NCBI RefSeq assembly: GCF_018687715.1
Contig: NC_056767.1
Coordinates: 3,038,001-3,102,000, forward strand
DNA: 64,000 nucleotides
Reading direction: 5' to 3'
Source of the DNA: Carya illinoinensis
Lineage: Eukaryota; Streptophyta; Magnoliopsida; Fagales; Juglandaceae
Positions 11,321-22,859 of the stretch are shown piece after piece (the first letter of the stretch is position 1; each line of letters starts with the position of its first letter). The notes beneath the pieces were generated by a model. It saw only the letters and a list, made by a program, of their open reading frames with translations, searched no databases and had not been told where the DNA came from. The translations under genes were made by a program, and so were the position numbers.

Positions 11321-12145
11321 TTATTTATGAAAGGACGAGCTTGAGGTTTTAGGGGATTAGATCATTTTCCCTAGAAGCTCATGACGAGAGAAATGATGAT
11401 CAGAGAAATCACTTTACCTCTTTCTACTTCTTTTTAACTACTTATTCAAAGCATGATGCTAGGATGTCCTCCAAATATGTCTTCAAAAATGCCCATGGTA
11501 TATTTTGATTTTAGCTTTGGAGTCTGGAAAGGCGATGGATTAATCACACAAAAGGAAGATGAGTTAGAACTCTTACATATACAAAGATATTGCCCAAAAC
11601 TAAACTCATAAATTGACGTGTTTCATGGAATATGTTTAGTCTATTTTACAATAAAAATAAATTTATAATATGACTTATCACATCAAACCACGTTAGTTTA
11701 TGTATTTATTTTTATGTAATCCCCTCATCATAGCTAAAGTATTTCCTCAAATAAAGTGGGATGATTTTGAGTGGTGATTATTTGATGGATATCACTTGAA
11801 TATGGTCTTGGGCATAATTATAACCTCAAAATTGAACATAAAATAGCTCATGATCATGACACTTAGTGCATGTTTGAGTAAAAGTAGTTCTATACACCAT
11901 ACCACCATCTCACTTGCATCTCACTTGCATCTCACTATATATGATGTGGCGCATTTATCATCATTTAATGATAAAGAAACATGTAATACATAACCATTCA
12001 ATGATAGTAAATGTGCAACATCTTACTTAGTGGGATACAAGTGGAATGGTAGTATAGTGTATAGAAGTTTCCTTATTATAATAGTAAGGCATTCAGTTAT
12101 TTCGAAGTAATCACAACTTCCAGTGGCTGTCAGAACATGAGGATT
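11321..12145. other. flank between duplicated block and Copia element
   Basis: No gene seen. The stretch 11771-11867 matches 24,575-24,671 (shared TATTTGATGGAT and AACATAAAATAGCTCA), another scrap of the region's segmental duplicates. The last bases, 12141-12145 (GGATT), are the proposed left target-site duplicate of the Copia element. Confidence 0.5.
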
Positions 12146-12741
12146 TGATTCAACCACCTTCCACATAAAACATATCTCTAATACCCAAACTGTAGCTCAC
12201 AACAGATCACAAATTTTTTATAAAAAACCATATAAAAACTGCTCTTTATTTGATGAATTTTAGTGGTGGAAGGAAGGATATTGCTGGGTTGGGAGGCTTC
12301 AGAGGTAGAGCTAGCTAGGGATTGTTGGGACTGAAGATTTTGGCTAGGGTTTGTTAAATATTTTAACATGAATATTAATAATCGGATCTTTGATTTTATA
12401 TGATTCACAATAATAAACAGTTATAAATAAACGCGTACATTTCTCTATTAGTTCGATAAAAAATTAGATCTGACTATAAGAAAATGATCACCCTAACAAT
12501 TTGTCTTCTTAGTGTCTCTCGATGGCTAAAGGCATTCTGATGTTATAGGTGAGAACCTTTGAACCCCTCAGTAATCTCAGACTTTGTATTTGACTATAAT
12601 TAGAGATATAGAGTTTTAATCTTATCTCTTAAAAGTTTTCTTATCCCATTATAACTCATATATTAATTAATAAGTTTTGAGCTATTCCAAACTCTGTTAA
12701 GATGTGTGTGTGGAATATAGAGTTTAAATAAAACTCTTACA
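12146..12741 (-). repeat. Copia 3' LTR
   Basis: The inner end reads TGTAAGAGTTTTATTTAAAC on the minus strand, matching the other LTR's TGTAAAAGTTTTATTTAAAC. Similarity is clear for 12,380-12,741 and weak or absent for 12,146-12,380, so the outer end is less certain. It rests on a TG start directly after GGATT. Confidence 0.65.
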
Positions 12742-12755
12742 TTCTCTCACTTGAC
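12742..12755 (-). other. Copia polypurine tract
   Basis: On the minus strand GTCAAGTGAGAGAA directly abuts the LTR start TGTAAGAG. A purine-rich AAGTGGGAGA-like tract at this place primes plus-strand DNA synthesis in Copia elements. Confidence 0.7.
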
Positions 12756-13269
12756 CTATACACCCATACAATAATATTTTCTGTTCATGGGTTTATTACA
12801 GGAAATTACCGTACTACGGAAATTCATTTCCTGAAACTTTCATAGCTCAAAATATATTCCATGAGTTTCGTAATATTAATTTTAAATCAACTACCAATCC
12901 GAGTTATGGCATTCCTCTGTTATATAACTAACAAATTCTCTTCTATGTACTACAACACTAGTAACTAATTTAACACAATCTCTAATTAAGACAAGTAAGG
13001 CTAATACCGTGATACCTTGAGTTACAATTCATGTCTGTTGTAGACATTATTTTATCATCATTCATCATTCAATGTATATATAAGTGGAAAGATAAAAAAC
13101 AGAAACAAAACAACCATAATAGATATCATTAAGTGTCCAAATTCAAAACATCTAAAATCCCATTAACATGTTCACATCGTAAGACCCATTCTATCAACAT
13201 GTTCTTTAAAGTGCTTCACTACACCCTTCGTTAATGAGTCTGCTATCATAAGCATAGTACTAATATATT

Positions 13270-15422
13270 CTATGGACACTGTTTGTTTCTATACTTCCTC
13301 CTTAACACTTAGGTATTTGAGCTCTATGTGCTTGGCACCTTTAGAATACCTATCATTTTTTGAGAAAAATATTGCAGAGGAATTATCACAATAAATGGTC
13401 TGTTTATAGAGTCGACAATTCCAAGCCCTGAGATAAAGTTTCTCAACCATAAACCATGCATTATGGTCTCAAAGCACGCCACAAACTCGGCCTATATTGT
13501 AGATGAAGCAATGATAGTTTGCTTCATACTTTTCCATGAGATCGTTCCACCGGCCAGCAAGAAAACATAACATGAAGTAGATTTCTAACTTTCAGAGCAA
13601 CCAGTAAACCAAAGTCTGAGTATCCAGTTACCTCTAAGCCGTCAGTTCTTCTAAAGGTAAACTGGTAATCCTTAGATCCTTGCAAATATCGCAATACCCT
13701 TTTTGTTGCTTTCTAATGAGACATCCCTGGGTTACTCTGGTAATGCCCAAGCATGCCAACTGGAAAACTAATGTCTTGTCTAGTGCAAATTTGTGCATAT
13801 ATCAAGCTCCCCACAACCAAAGCATAGAGGATTTTTGCCATCTTTTTACGCTCCCACTCAGTTTTAGGTCATTGTGATAGACTAAACTTATCACCTTTTG
13901 ATATCGAAGTATCAAGTGATGAGCAACTTTTCATGCCAAATCTCTCAAGAACTCTCTCTATGTAACTTTTCTGAGACAATCCCAACAGCCCTTGTTTTCG
14001 ATCCTGAAGGATTTCAATTCCGATTACAAATGATGCCTCACCCATATTTTTTATTTCAAAGTTCTTAGATAGAAAACCCTTGGTTTCATAAAGTAAGCCA
14101 AGATCCACTCCTAGCTACCAAGATATCATTAATACATAGGATCAAAATTATAAACTTACTCCCACTAAACTTTAGGTATATGCATCGATCAACAATGTTT
14201 TCTTTAAATCCAAACACAGTAATGATATCATTGAACTTTAAGTACCATTGTCGAGAAGCTTGCTTAAGCCCATATATTGATTTCTTAAGCCTATATACTA
14301 GATAATCTTTGCCCTTTTATGAGTAGTCCTCTTACTGCTCCACATAGACCACTTCATTCAAACTTTCATTTAAAATGCTATTTTCACATTCATTTGATAT
14401 AACTCTAAATCAAAATGAGACACCAATATCATAATGATCCTGAAAGAGTCCTTTTTAGATACTGGAGAAAAGGACTCTTTGTAATCAATGCTTTCTTTTT
14501 TAGTGAAACCCTTAGTAACAAGTCTAGTCTTATGTTGTTTGACGTTGCCTTTAAAGTCACATTTGGTCTTAAAGACCCATTTACACCTAACTCTCTTACA
14601 CCCTTTAGGAAACTCAACAAGATCCCAAACTTGATTCTGATTCATAGATTTCAACTCTTCTTTCATGGCATCAATCCATTTACTAGAATCACTGCTCTCT
14701 ATGACTTGTGAAAACGTTAGTGGATCTTCACTTATTCTAATGTCAAATTCAAATTCCCAGATATACACCACATAGACTGCCAATATAGCAGATCTCTGAT
14801 CTCTCTGAGATTTGCATAAGACTATATGTTCTGGTGACTCCAAACTTGGTTCATCAGTAATATTATTATTCTGAGATGAGTGATCATTTACTTGTTCCAA
14901 TATATTATCGTGATGATGAATTAGAGGAACTATTATCTGTTCTGAGGATATAAGTATAGGGACATCTACCTGTAATTTCTCAATGATCACATCTCTAGGT
15001 TTCATTCTCTCACTGATTTCTCTAAGTTCAATGAATTTGGTATTTCCTGTTTCCACTATTTTTGGATTGTGATTAGAACAGTAAAACCTATACCTTTTGG
15101 ATCTCTCTAGGTAACAAATAAAGTACCCGCTTACTATTCTAGAATCTAATTTCTTTTCATGTGAATTGTAAAGTCTCACTTCTGCTGCACAATCCCAAAA
15201 ATATATGTGTCTTAAACTTAGTATCCTATCAGTTCATAGCTCGGAATGAGTTTTCTGAACTGACTTACTAGGTACTCGATTTAAGACATATGTTGCCGTC
15301 TTAATGGCTTTACTCCACAATGATTTGGGTAAGGTAGAATTGCTTACCAAACTTCTGAACATGTCCAATAAGGTCCGATTACGCCTTTTAGTAAAACTGT
15401 TCTGTTGTGGCATTCTTGGCAT
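13270..15422 (-). pseudogene. Copia pol remnant: integrase C-terminal part, reverse transcriptase, RNase H
   Basis: Reading down the minus strand, 15,422-15,234 holds the end of the integrase core (TKRRNRTLLDMFRS). 15,179-14,370 holds the linker and the start of reverse transcriptase (WIDAMKEELKSMNQNQVWDL and RLVTKGFTKKESIDY). 14,370-14,108 continues in other frames with YGLKQASRQWYLKFND and LILCINDILVA, where the catalytic YVDD is changed to CIND. 14,108-13,869 is the thumb region (NMGEASFVIGIEIL). 13,680-13,270 contains RNase H pieces (SWKSMKQTIIASST, WLRNFISGLG). Several stops and frameshifts and the lost aspartate show it is dead. Confidence 0.85.
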
Positions 15423-15424
15423 CG

Positions 15425-17659
15425 TGTTTTGATAACCTGTTCTTACATGTATTTTTATTGAATAAGTATTTTAATTTAATTAAAATATTGGTTCTTTTGT
15501 TTTAAATTTATCGAATTTTAATTGGATTTATTAGTTGTGAAATTTATTTTGAAGTATTTTCTTAGTATTAATTATTATTTTGTGTTTAAATTACTATTTA
15601 ATTTAATTTAGTTTATTTTTATATTTAAAATTTTCTTGTTAGTTTTTACTAGTTATTTATTATATTTTAACAAGGTAATGTGTTTAAATTATTTTATTCA
15701 CTTTCTAGCTTTTAAAATTATTTTTGTTGGATCAATTTCTAGACCCTAGATGAATTGGACCTCATTTATTTCTCTTCTTTTTTCTTTTATCGTTTTCTTT
15801 TTCCTTTCTCGTTTTTCTTTCTATTCTACTTTCTTTTTCTTTCTTCCTCATTATTTCTCTCTAGCCCCGTGCGACGTCTTCACCCTTCCTCTTCATCTGT
15901 TTCCTTCATCTACCCAGCCCACCACCGCTCGCTGGCATGGCCCTCACCATTCGGTCCCCCATCTACTGGTGCACCTACCCACCGATTTTCAGCCCCTCCT
16001 GCGCCGCCGTTAACCACCACGAGCTCCTCCAAGCTACCTTCGTTCCACCTTCAACCACCACTACTTCACTACTTCCTCTTGCCTACCTAAACCACCCATT
16101 TCCATCTTCGATCCGTCACCGGAGCAAACCCGATGAGCTTAACTCCGTTTTGGCCTTTTTTCACTTCCACCGCCGTTTTTGCCACCACCCATGGCCAACC
16201 CTCACTTCCACTAGTTTCATAAACACCTCTAAGTTATTCCCTATCAATTTCAAGTCTTGGTTCGTCCCCATTCAGAAGTCGGTATTTTTATAACCCACGG
16301 CCACAATGGTTTTACACTTTTACGGTGCTTTTCCTCCGTCTTTTGCAACCCATTGATCTTTCAAAAATTATTATATATTGCTGTAAGTATTTTCTAAACT
16401 ACATTTTAGATTTAAATATATTATTACTTCTACAATAAATTGTGACTGGTTGGTTATTTCATATTGAGTCTGAGGAGTCAGTAGTCGAATAGATTTGAGG
16501 ATGGAGTTACTTACTTTTGGCTGATGTTGAGATTGGTTGGATAATTTGTATTTTGATGTGTGCATTGCATGGAGCATGGATGTTCATGTTTGAAAAGGAA
16601 AAATTGAATTTTTCGGATAATGACATACATGTACATGTGTTGAATAATAAAAACTGGATTTTTTTGCGTAAATGAATTTTTGGGTGCGTGTGTATCACGA
16701 CCTCAAGCCAAGATGGGGTATTATCTCAGTGGAACTCCTATAATCACTCGGGAGTGCAATATACTGAGTGACATCCACTGAGTTGTCGTTGGGCAACAAC
16801 AGGAGTAGATGCGATGGTAACACTCTCGTACCGACTCCATGGCCCCTCTGCTGGCGTGGGCTAAAGGATGCTTGGCTACGTACGACTGGGCACAAAACTG
16901 GACTTTGCTCGTTACGAAGTCACACGCATTATCGTTACCCATAGTGTGATGAAGGGAGCCAGGGTATGCGGATGACCCCCATGGGAGGTCATGGTGCATT
17001 CGATTAAGGAAAAAATGAAAATTTATTTGAGACTTGGATTTTGGGCCATTATCTAGGATAATGGCGAGGAAAATTTTTAAATGAAATATTTTGGACCAAA
17101 TGTGACTTTTGGCGTAAGTTGGAAAATGAATTATTTTTTAGCCAAAAATGGGATTTTTGGCGTACGTGAAAAAATATGAATTTTTGGGACACATGCATAT
17201 GGCATCTTATTCATACATATTGTTGAGTTTTAATATAGTTTTATTTTGTGGGTGATTGGATTATTACTTACCTGCGGTACCATCTTTGGTAGATGGTACC
17301 GTCGACTTTGGTGCAGATGAGGAGGAGGAGGCTAAGCCTAAGAAGGGGGCTCCATCGGAGTGCTAATTTGGGGTTGTACTGTTGGAAAATATTTTCTATT
17401 GCCCTTATTATATGTATTTTAGATTTGTGACAGTATTAAACTTGTAGTATTTTATTACACTTGTTTTAAGCAAATTTGTATTTAAACAAAATTTTGGTAC
17501 TTAGTTGAAAAAATTTTTATTTCTGCTGCGTTATTTTTTATGTACATGTGTTGCATGTATACACAATTGACACTCGGTTATGGGATGCGTGACCCGTGTT
17601 GTCATCATCCTGACGCTTTGATTTCCACTGGTCCGTACGTGGGAGTTGGGGGCGTCACA
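15425..17659 (+). mobile_element. Gypsy-type solo LTR nested in the Copia integrase
   Basis: From TGTTTTGATAACC to GGGGGCGTCACA this 2.2-kb block parallels the LTRs at 53.4-55.7 and 59.5-61.8 kb: same start, TTGGACCTCATTT, a pyrimidine-rich tract, a proline-rich frame, GGGTGCGTGTGTATCACGA, a TTTTGGCGT motif, TTACTTACCTGCGG and the GCGTCACA end. It is clearly more diverged than those two are from each other and has no internal domain or second LTR, so it is a solo LTR left by recombination. It interrupts Copia integrase between the segments ending 17,666 and starting 15,422. The target-site duplicate is not clean (ATCG on the left, CGTAT on the right). Confidence 0.85.
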
Positions 17660-17665
17660 CGTATA

Positions 17666-18215
17666 CTATGCAACAATGCCACGCTGTTCAAGAAGTTTGG
17701 CGAATGGGGTAGGGTTACGATCCAATTTGTTATACTTTCCATAATATTCTCCACCTCGATCCGACTTGATGATTTTCACCTTTCTATTTAATTGTCTTTC
17801 TACCTCTATGAGAAATACTTCAAGTATAGAAATAGCTTGAAATTTCTCATGTAGCATATAGATATATCCAAACCGTGAAAAATTATCTATAAAGGTGATA
17901 AAATAATTTTCTCCACTAAAACATTCAGTGGCGAATGGTCTATATATATCTGTGTAAATAATTTCAAGAAGCTCCTTACTTCTAATGCACCTTGCTTAAT
18001 ATGTTTGGTTTGCTTTCCTTTAATTCAATCCACACACACTTTAAGATTAGTAAAATCTAAATGCAGAAATATCCATTCTTTTACTAATCTCTCTAACCTT
18101 TCTTTGGAGATGTGCCACTATCTTTTATGTCACAAGTTATAAGAATTTTCATTCATCATATTTCTTTTAGTTCCAATACACGCTTCATGGTAATGGGTAT
18201 AGGTATCTTGAACAA
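17666..18215 (-). pseudogene. Copia integrase fragment
   Basis: The minus strand reads LGHISKERLERLVKE (GAG-pre-integrase), KQTKHIKQGA, then pieces around the first catalytic aspartate (TDIYRPF), DNFSRFGYIYMLHEKFQAI and KSDRGGEYYG, all Copia integrase landmarks in the right order but spread over frames. The segment ends at LEQRGIVA, where the Gypsy solo LTR begins; the sequence resumes at 15,422. Confidence 0.8.
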
Positions 18216-18220
18216 ATGTA

Positions 18221-18736
18221 TTATCGAGACAAGTCGATAAAGACCATCAGAAAGAAACTCAGAACCAATAGATAAAGAGTCTCTAAACAAATTGAAACTA
18301 CCATTATGAAATGAAAAGGAATAGCCATCAGTGATGAACGCCTCAAAGAATGCACAAAAACTGTATTATGAAGGTCTAAACAATGACCAGTACTCAAAAC
18401 TAATCGAAAAGTCCCTATGGCCAAAACTTTAACCTTATTCTCATTTCCCATAAAAATGAATCGTTCACTAGGGCTTGGTGTTTGGCTTGTAGGGTATCCC
18501 AGCATGGTTATTAAAATATGAATATTAGCACCTGAATCTAGCCACCAAGAGTTAGTAGGAACATTTACAATGTTTGATTCAAAACATACAAGAGCAAAAG
18601 GCTTACCCTTCTTTTTAAACCAAGCCTTACGTTTCGAACACTCTGATGTGTCCATGTTTCCCACACCAATACCATTTGTTACTGCTATGTTGAATCTGAT
18701 TAACTTTCCCAAGCTCATTTCCTTTTGGTGGTTCAA
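18221..18736 (-). pseudogene. Copia gag C-terminal/protease region
   Basis: A 171-codon open frame contains WWLDSGANIHI, the DSGA active-site motif of the retroviral-type aspartic protease, preceded by basic residues and followed by the usual FMGNENKVKVLAIGTF segment. No complete CCHC knuckle is visible just upstream. The frame stays open, but its neighbours are broken. Confidence 0.75.
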
Positions 18737-18866
18737 TTCATTTCTTTATGCCATAACAGTGCTTTTTCTTTGCAACTTCTTTGATCACAAAATTGGCAGA
18801 GTAATGTCCTTATTGTTTCAGTCTTACTTCCTCCTAAACTATCATACTTGCTAGCTCAGTCACAAT

Positions 18867-19300
18867 CTATTTATCCTTAATAGAATTATTATGCATCTGG
18901 GATGGACCATACTGAGATGACAATGAGTTCAAAATAAATTGAACAAAAAAGGACTCCTCTACTTTCATTCCCAGAGTTTGTAATCTGGTAACAATATTTG
19001 TCATTTCAAGGATATGCTCTTGCATTTCTTTAGCTCCATCATATTTCATGGTGGTAAGTCTAGCCATCAGTGTTCCTGCTAAAGATTTATATGTAGACTT
19101 AAACCTCTCCTCAGCATTTTTCAAAAAAAATTTGGCATCCTCAACACTAGGGAGTGAAATTTTAATGTTTTTGGTTATGGTCATTTTCATGAACATTAGA
19201 CTTAGCCTATTTGATCTCTTCCACGGTTTAAATGACTATTTATCATCCCTGTTACTGTTTTCAGTGATGGGTGGTGGTTTTGGACTCGTAAGGGATGAGT
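18867..19300 (-). pseudogene. Copia gag (UBN2-type) fragment
   Basis: The minus strand reads FKPWKRSNRLSLMFMKMTI and then a helical segment with FKSTYKSLAGTLMARLTTMK and EHILEMTNIVTRLQTLGMK, the usual pattern of Copia gag polyprotein. The start is not preserved; the first 30 or so codons include a stop. Confidence 0.75.
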
Positions 19301-19490
19301 CTAGGTCATAGACTCTTAAGGTAAATCTGACTCGCTCAACTTACTCTGAAAAATTATAGTCATTTAAAACAGGAACTGATGAGGTCTGTGAATGTAATGA
19401 TGTCGGTATGCTTATTGCACCAAATTTTTTGTCACATAATGCTTTAAGTTAGACACTTATAAACAATAATCAGAATTTAAATAATTATGG

Positions 19491-19634
19491 ATAAACTAGT
19501 AGTGTCATCAAAACCCTCATTTGAGAGTAGATCTTGACACACAAAGTGTTCACTTCAACCTTAATTTGATAGATAAACTAGTAGTGTCATCAAGACCCTC
19601 ATTTAGGAGTAGATGTTGACACACAAAGTGTTCC
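19491..19634. repeat. 82-bp period tandem duplication in the Copia leader
   Basis: ATAAACTAGTAGTGTCATCA starts at 19,491 and again at 19,573, and both copies continue through a CCCTCATTT segment to TTGACACACAAAGTGTTC. About 61 bp of each copy match with few differences. It lies between gag and the 5' LTR. Confidence 0.85.
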
Positions 19635-19639
19635 CTCCT

Positions 19640-20384
19640 CATATCCAATGTCCATATTGGATAAACAAATATATATGGCATGATAATAAGAGCTAAAATA
19701 AACAATTCATACACGTATTTAATAATAACATGTATATAAGATTTAATGCATGTATTTAATAATAACATGCATATGACATTTAATAAAATTTAATACATGT
19801 ATTTAACAATAATAACATGCATATAAACTTAATAAAATTTTCATACATATACATAACAATAATAAAATTTAATAATAACACTGTGCCACATCTCATGGCA
19901 ATTCAACGGTAGTCCTGGCCAATGGGAAAAGATGGTATGGCATTTCCAGCCTCCTCCCGCCGCTAAGGACCACCTCATCTTTTCCCCTCTTTTTTCTTTC
20001 TTTTTTTTTTTTAAAAAAAAAAAGTTATTGTGTCCATTCTAGAGAACTGCCGCAGCAGTGGGCTTTAGAGTCCTCTGCCGCCGTTACAGGAATGCCAACA
20101 AGGAGGTTCTCAACCTCCTCGAGCCACTGACCTTCCCTTCTTCTTTTTTTTTTTTTGGTCCATAATGTAAAAAAACCCACACAGTAGAAAGAAAACAAAA
20201 AATACAAAACAACACCAAGCAGATGCACACTACAGAATTAGGAATATTTAATTAACACATGCACATAATGTAAGTGCTTTCATGAAAGACAAACACAGAA
20301 TAGATGTTTTAAAAACATCGTCATGAAATTTCTTTATGAGATCGTAAAAACAATATTTTCAATCTTTCGCAACATATTAAAATC
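19640..20384. other. Copia leader / outer LTR part, diverged
   Basis: Contains an AT-rich quasi-repeat of ATGTATTTAATAATAACATG units (about 19,690-19,880), two poly(T) tracts and GC-richer DNA at 19,890-20,125. No primer-binding site matching tRNA-Met (GCTCTGATACCA on the plus strand) was found next to the LTR, so this stretch is rearranged or carries an insertion. Confidence 0.4.
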
Positions 20385-20766
20385 ACAATACAAGAAAGCA
20401 CATATTCTAATAAATAGTGATAAATAAACACGTACATTTCTCCATCAATTCGATAAATAATTAGATCTCACTATAAGAGAATGATCACCCTAACAATTTG
20501 CTTTCTTAGTGTCTCTCGATGGCTAAAGACACTCTGATATTGTAGGTGAGAACTCTTAAGCCTCTCAATCATATTTATAGATTTCTGACTATCAAGAAAT
20601 CTTAGACTTTGTATCTGACTATAATTAGAGATATAATGTTTTAATCTTATCTCTTACGATTTTTCTTATCTCATTATAACTCATTTATTAATTGATAAGT
20701 TTTAAACTATTCTAAACTCTATTAAGATGGGTGTGTGGGACGTGAAGTTTAAATAAAACTTTTACA
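20385..20766 (-). repeat. Copia 5' LTR (aligned core)
   Basis: Aligns with about 12,380-12,741, sharing ATGATCACCCTAACAATTTG, TAGTGTCTCTCGATGGCTAA and TAGAGATATA. It holds about 28 extra bases near 20,570 and ends TTTTACA at 20,766, directly followed by GGATT. Confidence 0.8.
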
Positions 20767-20929
20767 GGATTTGCATAAAGGACTCACGCATCAAGCTCTT
20801 AACCATCCTTCCTTTCTTAGGGAAAACGCGGCTTCCAGCTTTTGGTTGCAGCTTGAACCACCTCGGCTTCATGGCCTCCGGTACCTTTTGATCTTCTGCC
20901 TCTCTCTGGATCCCAGACCACTTTCCCAT
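20762..20929 (-). CDS. small basic peptide, locus A, 3' end disrupted by Copia
   Basis: A 55-codon frame that most ORF length cut-offs would miss. Its centre, KAGSRVFPKKGRMVKSLM, resembles the cores of the peptides at 29,085-29,318 and 63,648-63,836 (PKKGS..P.KRRSVK). It is very basic, with no signal peptide or membrane segment. The stop codon is supplied by the first bases of the Copia LTR: the host sequence is cut after ATGCAAATCC. Across the element, at 12,140, the sequence resumes as CTCATGTTCTGA, which would add only two or three residues before a stop. The 5' flank at 21.59-21.85 kb matches the 5' flank of locus C, and the 3' flank lies beyond Copia at 10-11.3 kb. The start at 20,929 is the first ATG in frame after a TGA; an overlapping frame from 20,959 is also open for about 48 codons. 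Function unknown. Confidence 0.5.
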   Translation of the reverse strand: MGKWSGIQREAEDQKVPEAMKPRWFKLQPKAGSRVFPKKGRMVKSLMRESFMQIL

Positions 20930-20970
20930 CTTTGTCCATGATCACCAGCCTCGGGGCCATGATTTTCTTT

Positions 20971-21589
20971 CTCGATTTGTGTCTTCTCTCTCACTCACCT
21001 GCAGATTTCTTTGTATGTATTTTTTGAATTTGAAATTGGCCTAAGGCGTTAATTAAATAAGCACAATGAGCCAATGGGATAGAAGCTTAAAAACCAAGCT
21101 AAGAATTAATTAAATAATATATTAGTGAAACATTGGAGCACAGATATTTTCGTGTCGATTAGAAATCGTGATTGACGATTATGAAGTTGTGATGCTAGCC
21201 TGACGCTTTTCTGTTAATAGTCCTAATCAATCAACGCGTCAAAACGACCATTCATGCTTATAGACTAGTCAAAAAGATATTTTTTTTTAATGTTTTGACA
21301 CTTAACGAAAAAAATGATATTTGTAATTAATATTTTATAATCAAAATGATTAGTTTCGATAAAAATAAACTTATTTTTCTTGTAATGCAACGAAACCTCA
21401 TGGAAACTTTCTGCAGGAAACCACAATAAGGCGGGCCACTAGCTAATTACTTCTTCAAATTTTCTACTTCTGAATATCGCTCTTTGCTACCTTGAATGAG
21501 TCATCACGTGATATATATACAGACACAAAAGAATTAGAGATGAAATCCAAAATAAAGGAAGGACTCAAATTCTGGCTTATTCCGACGAC
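20971..21589. other. 5' region of locus A
   Basis: Starts with a pyrimidine-rich stretch (CTTCTCTCTCACTCACC on the plus strand, GA-rich as read from locus A), then AT-rich DNA with no frame of note. It probably contains the leader and promoter of locus A. No TATA element could be fixed with confidence. Confidence 0.35.
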
Positions 21590-21850
21590 CACTCTATCGG
21601 GTGGGGCCATTTAAAATAAAATATCTATAAATAATTATTTATGATAAAAATGATTATTTAATTTAAAAATAAATTTATTTTCATTAAAAATTATTATTTT
21701 GATAAAAAAAATTTTATAAATAAATGATTTTCTTATAATGAGCAGGTAGCTCATGATCATGTGATATTGCATGTAAATTATGATCACAAAATTAATAGAG
21801 GTTTTTCATTTTTCTACCAGATTAGATTTATATATATATTTAAATGCAAA
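21590..21850. repeat. 5'-flank duplicate shared with locus C
   Basis: Aligns in the same orientation with 29,430-29,690. Shared blocks include TAAAAATAAATTTATTT and, near the end, a long identical run around TGTGATATTGCATGTAAATT and ATGATCACAAAATTAATAGA. Position and direction relative to locus A mirror those relative to locus C. Confidence 0.8.
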
Positions 21851-21986
21851 ACTGTGCTGCTATTTCCGTTTTTGATTTTACCCGTGAACGGTCGGATTTT
21901 TGGATCGGGTCAATTCAAAAAAAGGTTGGGCCGGGTATACCCTTTTTTTGTTCAGCCCTAATGACATTGCTCTAATGTTAGTAACT

Positions 21987-22851
21987 GCCTATTTGGTTTT
22001 CAGAGATGAGATAAGATAAATTTTTTTAAAATATGTTAAAATGAGATGAGATAAAATAAGATTAGATAAAATATACGTTTGTTTTTAGAGATAAAATGAG
22101 ATAAAAAATTTTGAGATATGTTAAGATGAGATGAGATTAGATGAAATATGTGTTTATTTTTAGAGATAAGATGAGATTAGTTTGACTTTGTTATAGTTAG
22201 TAATATGATAGGACCCACAAGTACTTGTAGTACTTTTTATAATATTTTATTTATTTACCAATGTTGCAATTTTTTTTTATTTTTCTACCTCTTTTTTTTT
22301 ACTGCTTCCTTTGTTTATTTATTTACCAATGGTGTATTTTTTTTCGCTGACTCCTTCTTTTTTTTTAACTGAGAGAAACCATTTGGTCTTTCTTTTTTTA
22401 GTTTGGTTGCTTCATTTGTTTATTTATTTACCAATGGTGATTTTTTTTTTCTGCTTCCTTTTTTTTAACCATTTGGTCTTTTTTTTTTTTACTCTTTCCT
22501 TTATTTATTTATTTACAAATGGTGATTTTTTTTTCTACTTCCTTTTTCTTTAACCATTTTGTCTTTTTTTTTGGCTACTCCCTTTATTTATTTATTTATC
22601 AATGGTGTAATTTTTTTTACCAATGAAAACTTGAGATAAAAACTTGAGAAGAAACTTGAGATCTTTTGAGATGAAAACCTAAGAAAAAACTTGAGATTTT
22701 TTTAGATGAAAACCTGAGAAGAAACTTGAGATCTTTTGAGATAAAAACTGGTAGATCAAAATATGTGTTTGTTTTTGTAAAATTTCTTACAGTACGAAAC
22801 TTTGAGAAATTTTCAAAGTTTTAGTTTTTAGTCGCGAAAACAAACTAGACC
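21987..22851. mobile_element. MITE-like element with imperfect terminal inverted repeats
   Basis: The ends GCCTATTTGGTTTTC (left) and the complement of GTCTAGTTTGTTTTC (right) match at 11 of 15 positions. The interior holds repeats of GAGATGAGAT and AACTTGAGATCTTTTGAGAT and the minisatellite at 22,306-22,625, with no coding capacity. A clear target-site duplicate was not found, so the limits are approximate. Confidence 0.5.
22306..22625. repeat. AT-rich minisatellite, about four units of 70-110 bp
   Basis: The block TTTATTTATTTACCAATGGT is followed by a poly(T) run, a CTTCCTTTTT block and ACCATTTGGTCTTTTT. The order repeats four times with varying T-run lengths. Confidence 0.8.
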
Positions 22852-22859
22852 TAAGCCCT

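Larger units (their letters stand above)
12146..20766 (-). mobile_element. decayed Ty1/Copia LTR retrotransposon, interrupted by a Gypsy solo LTR
   Basis: On the minus strand the order is LTR (20,766 downward), gag, protease, integrase, reverse transcriptase, RNase H, polypurine tract, LTR (ending 12,146), which is the Copia order. The two LTR cores (20,385-20,766 and about 12,380-12,741) align over some 360 bp with many differences, so the insertion is old. GGATT stands next to both outer ends (12141-12145 and 20767-20771), a plausible 5-bp target duplication. Every coding segment has frameshifts or stops. The 2.2-kb insert at 15,425-17,659 splits the integrase. The outer right end falls inside the small-peptide frame at 20,762-20,929. 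Confidence 0.85.
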
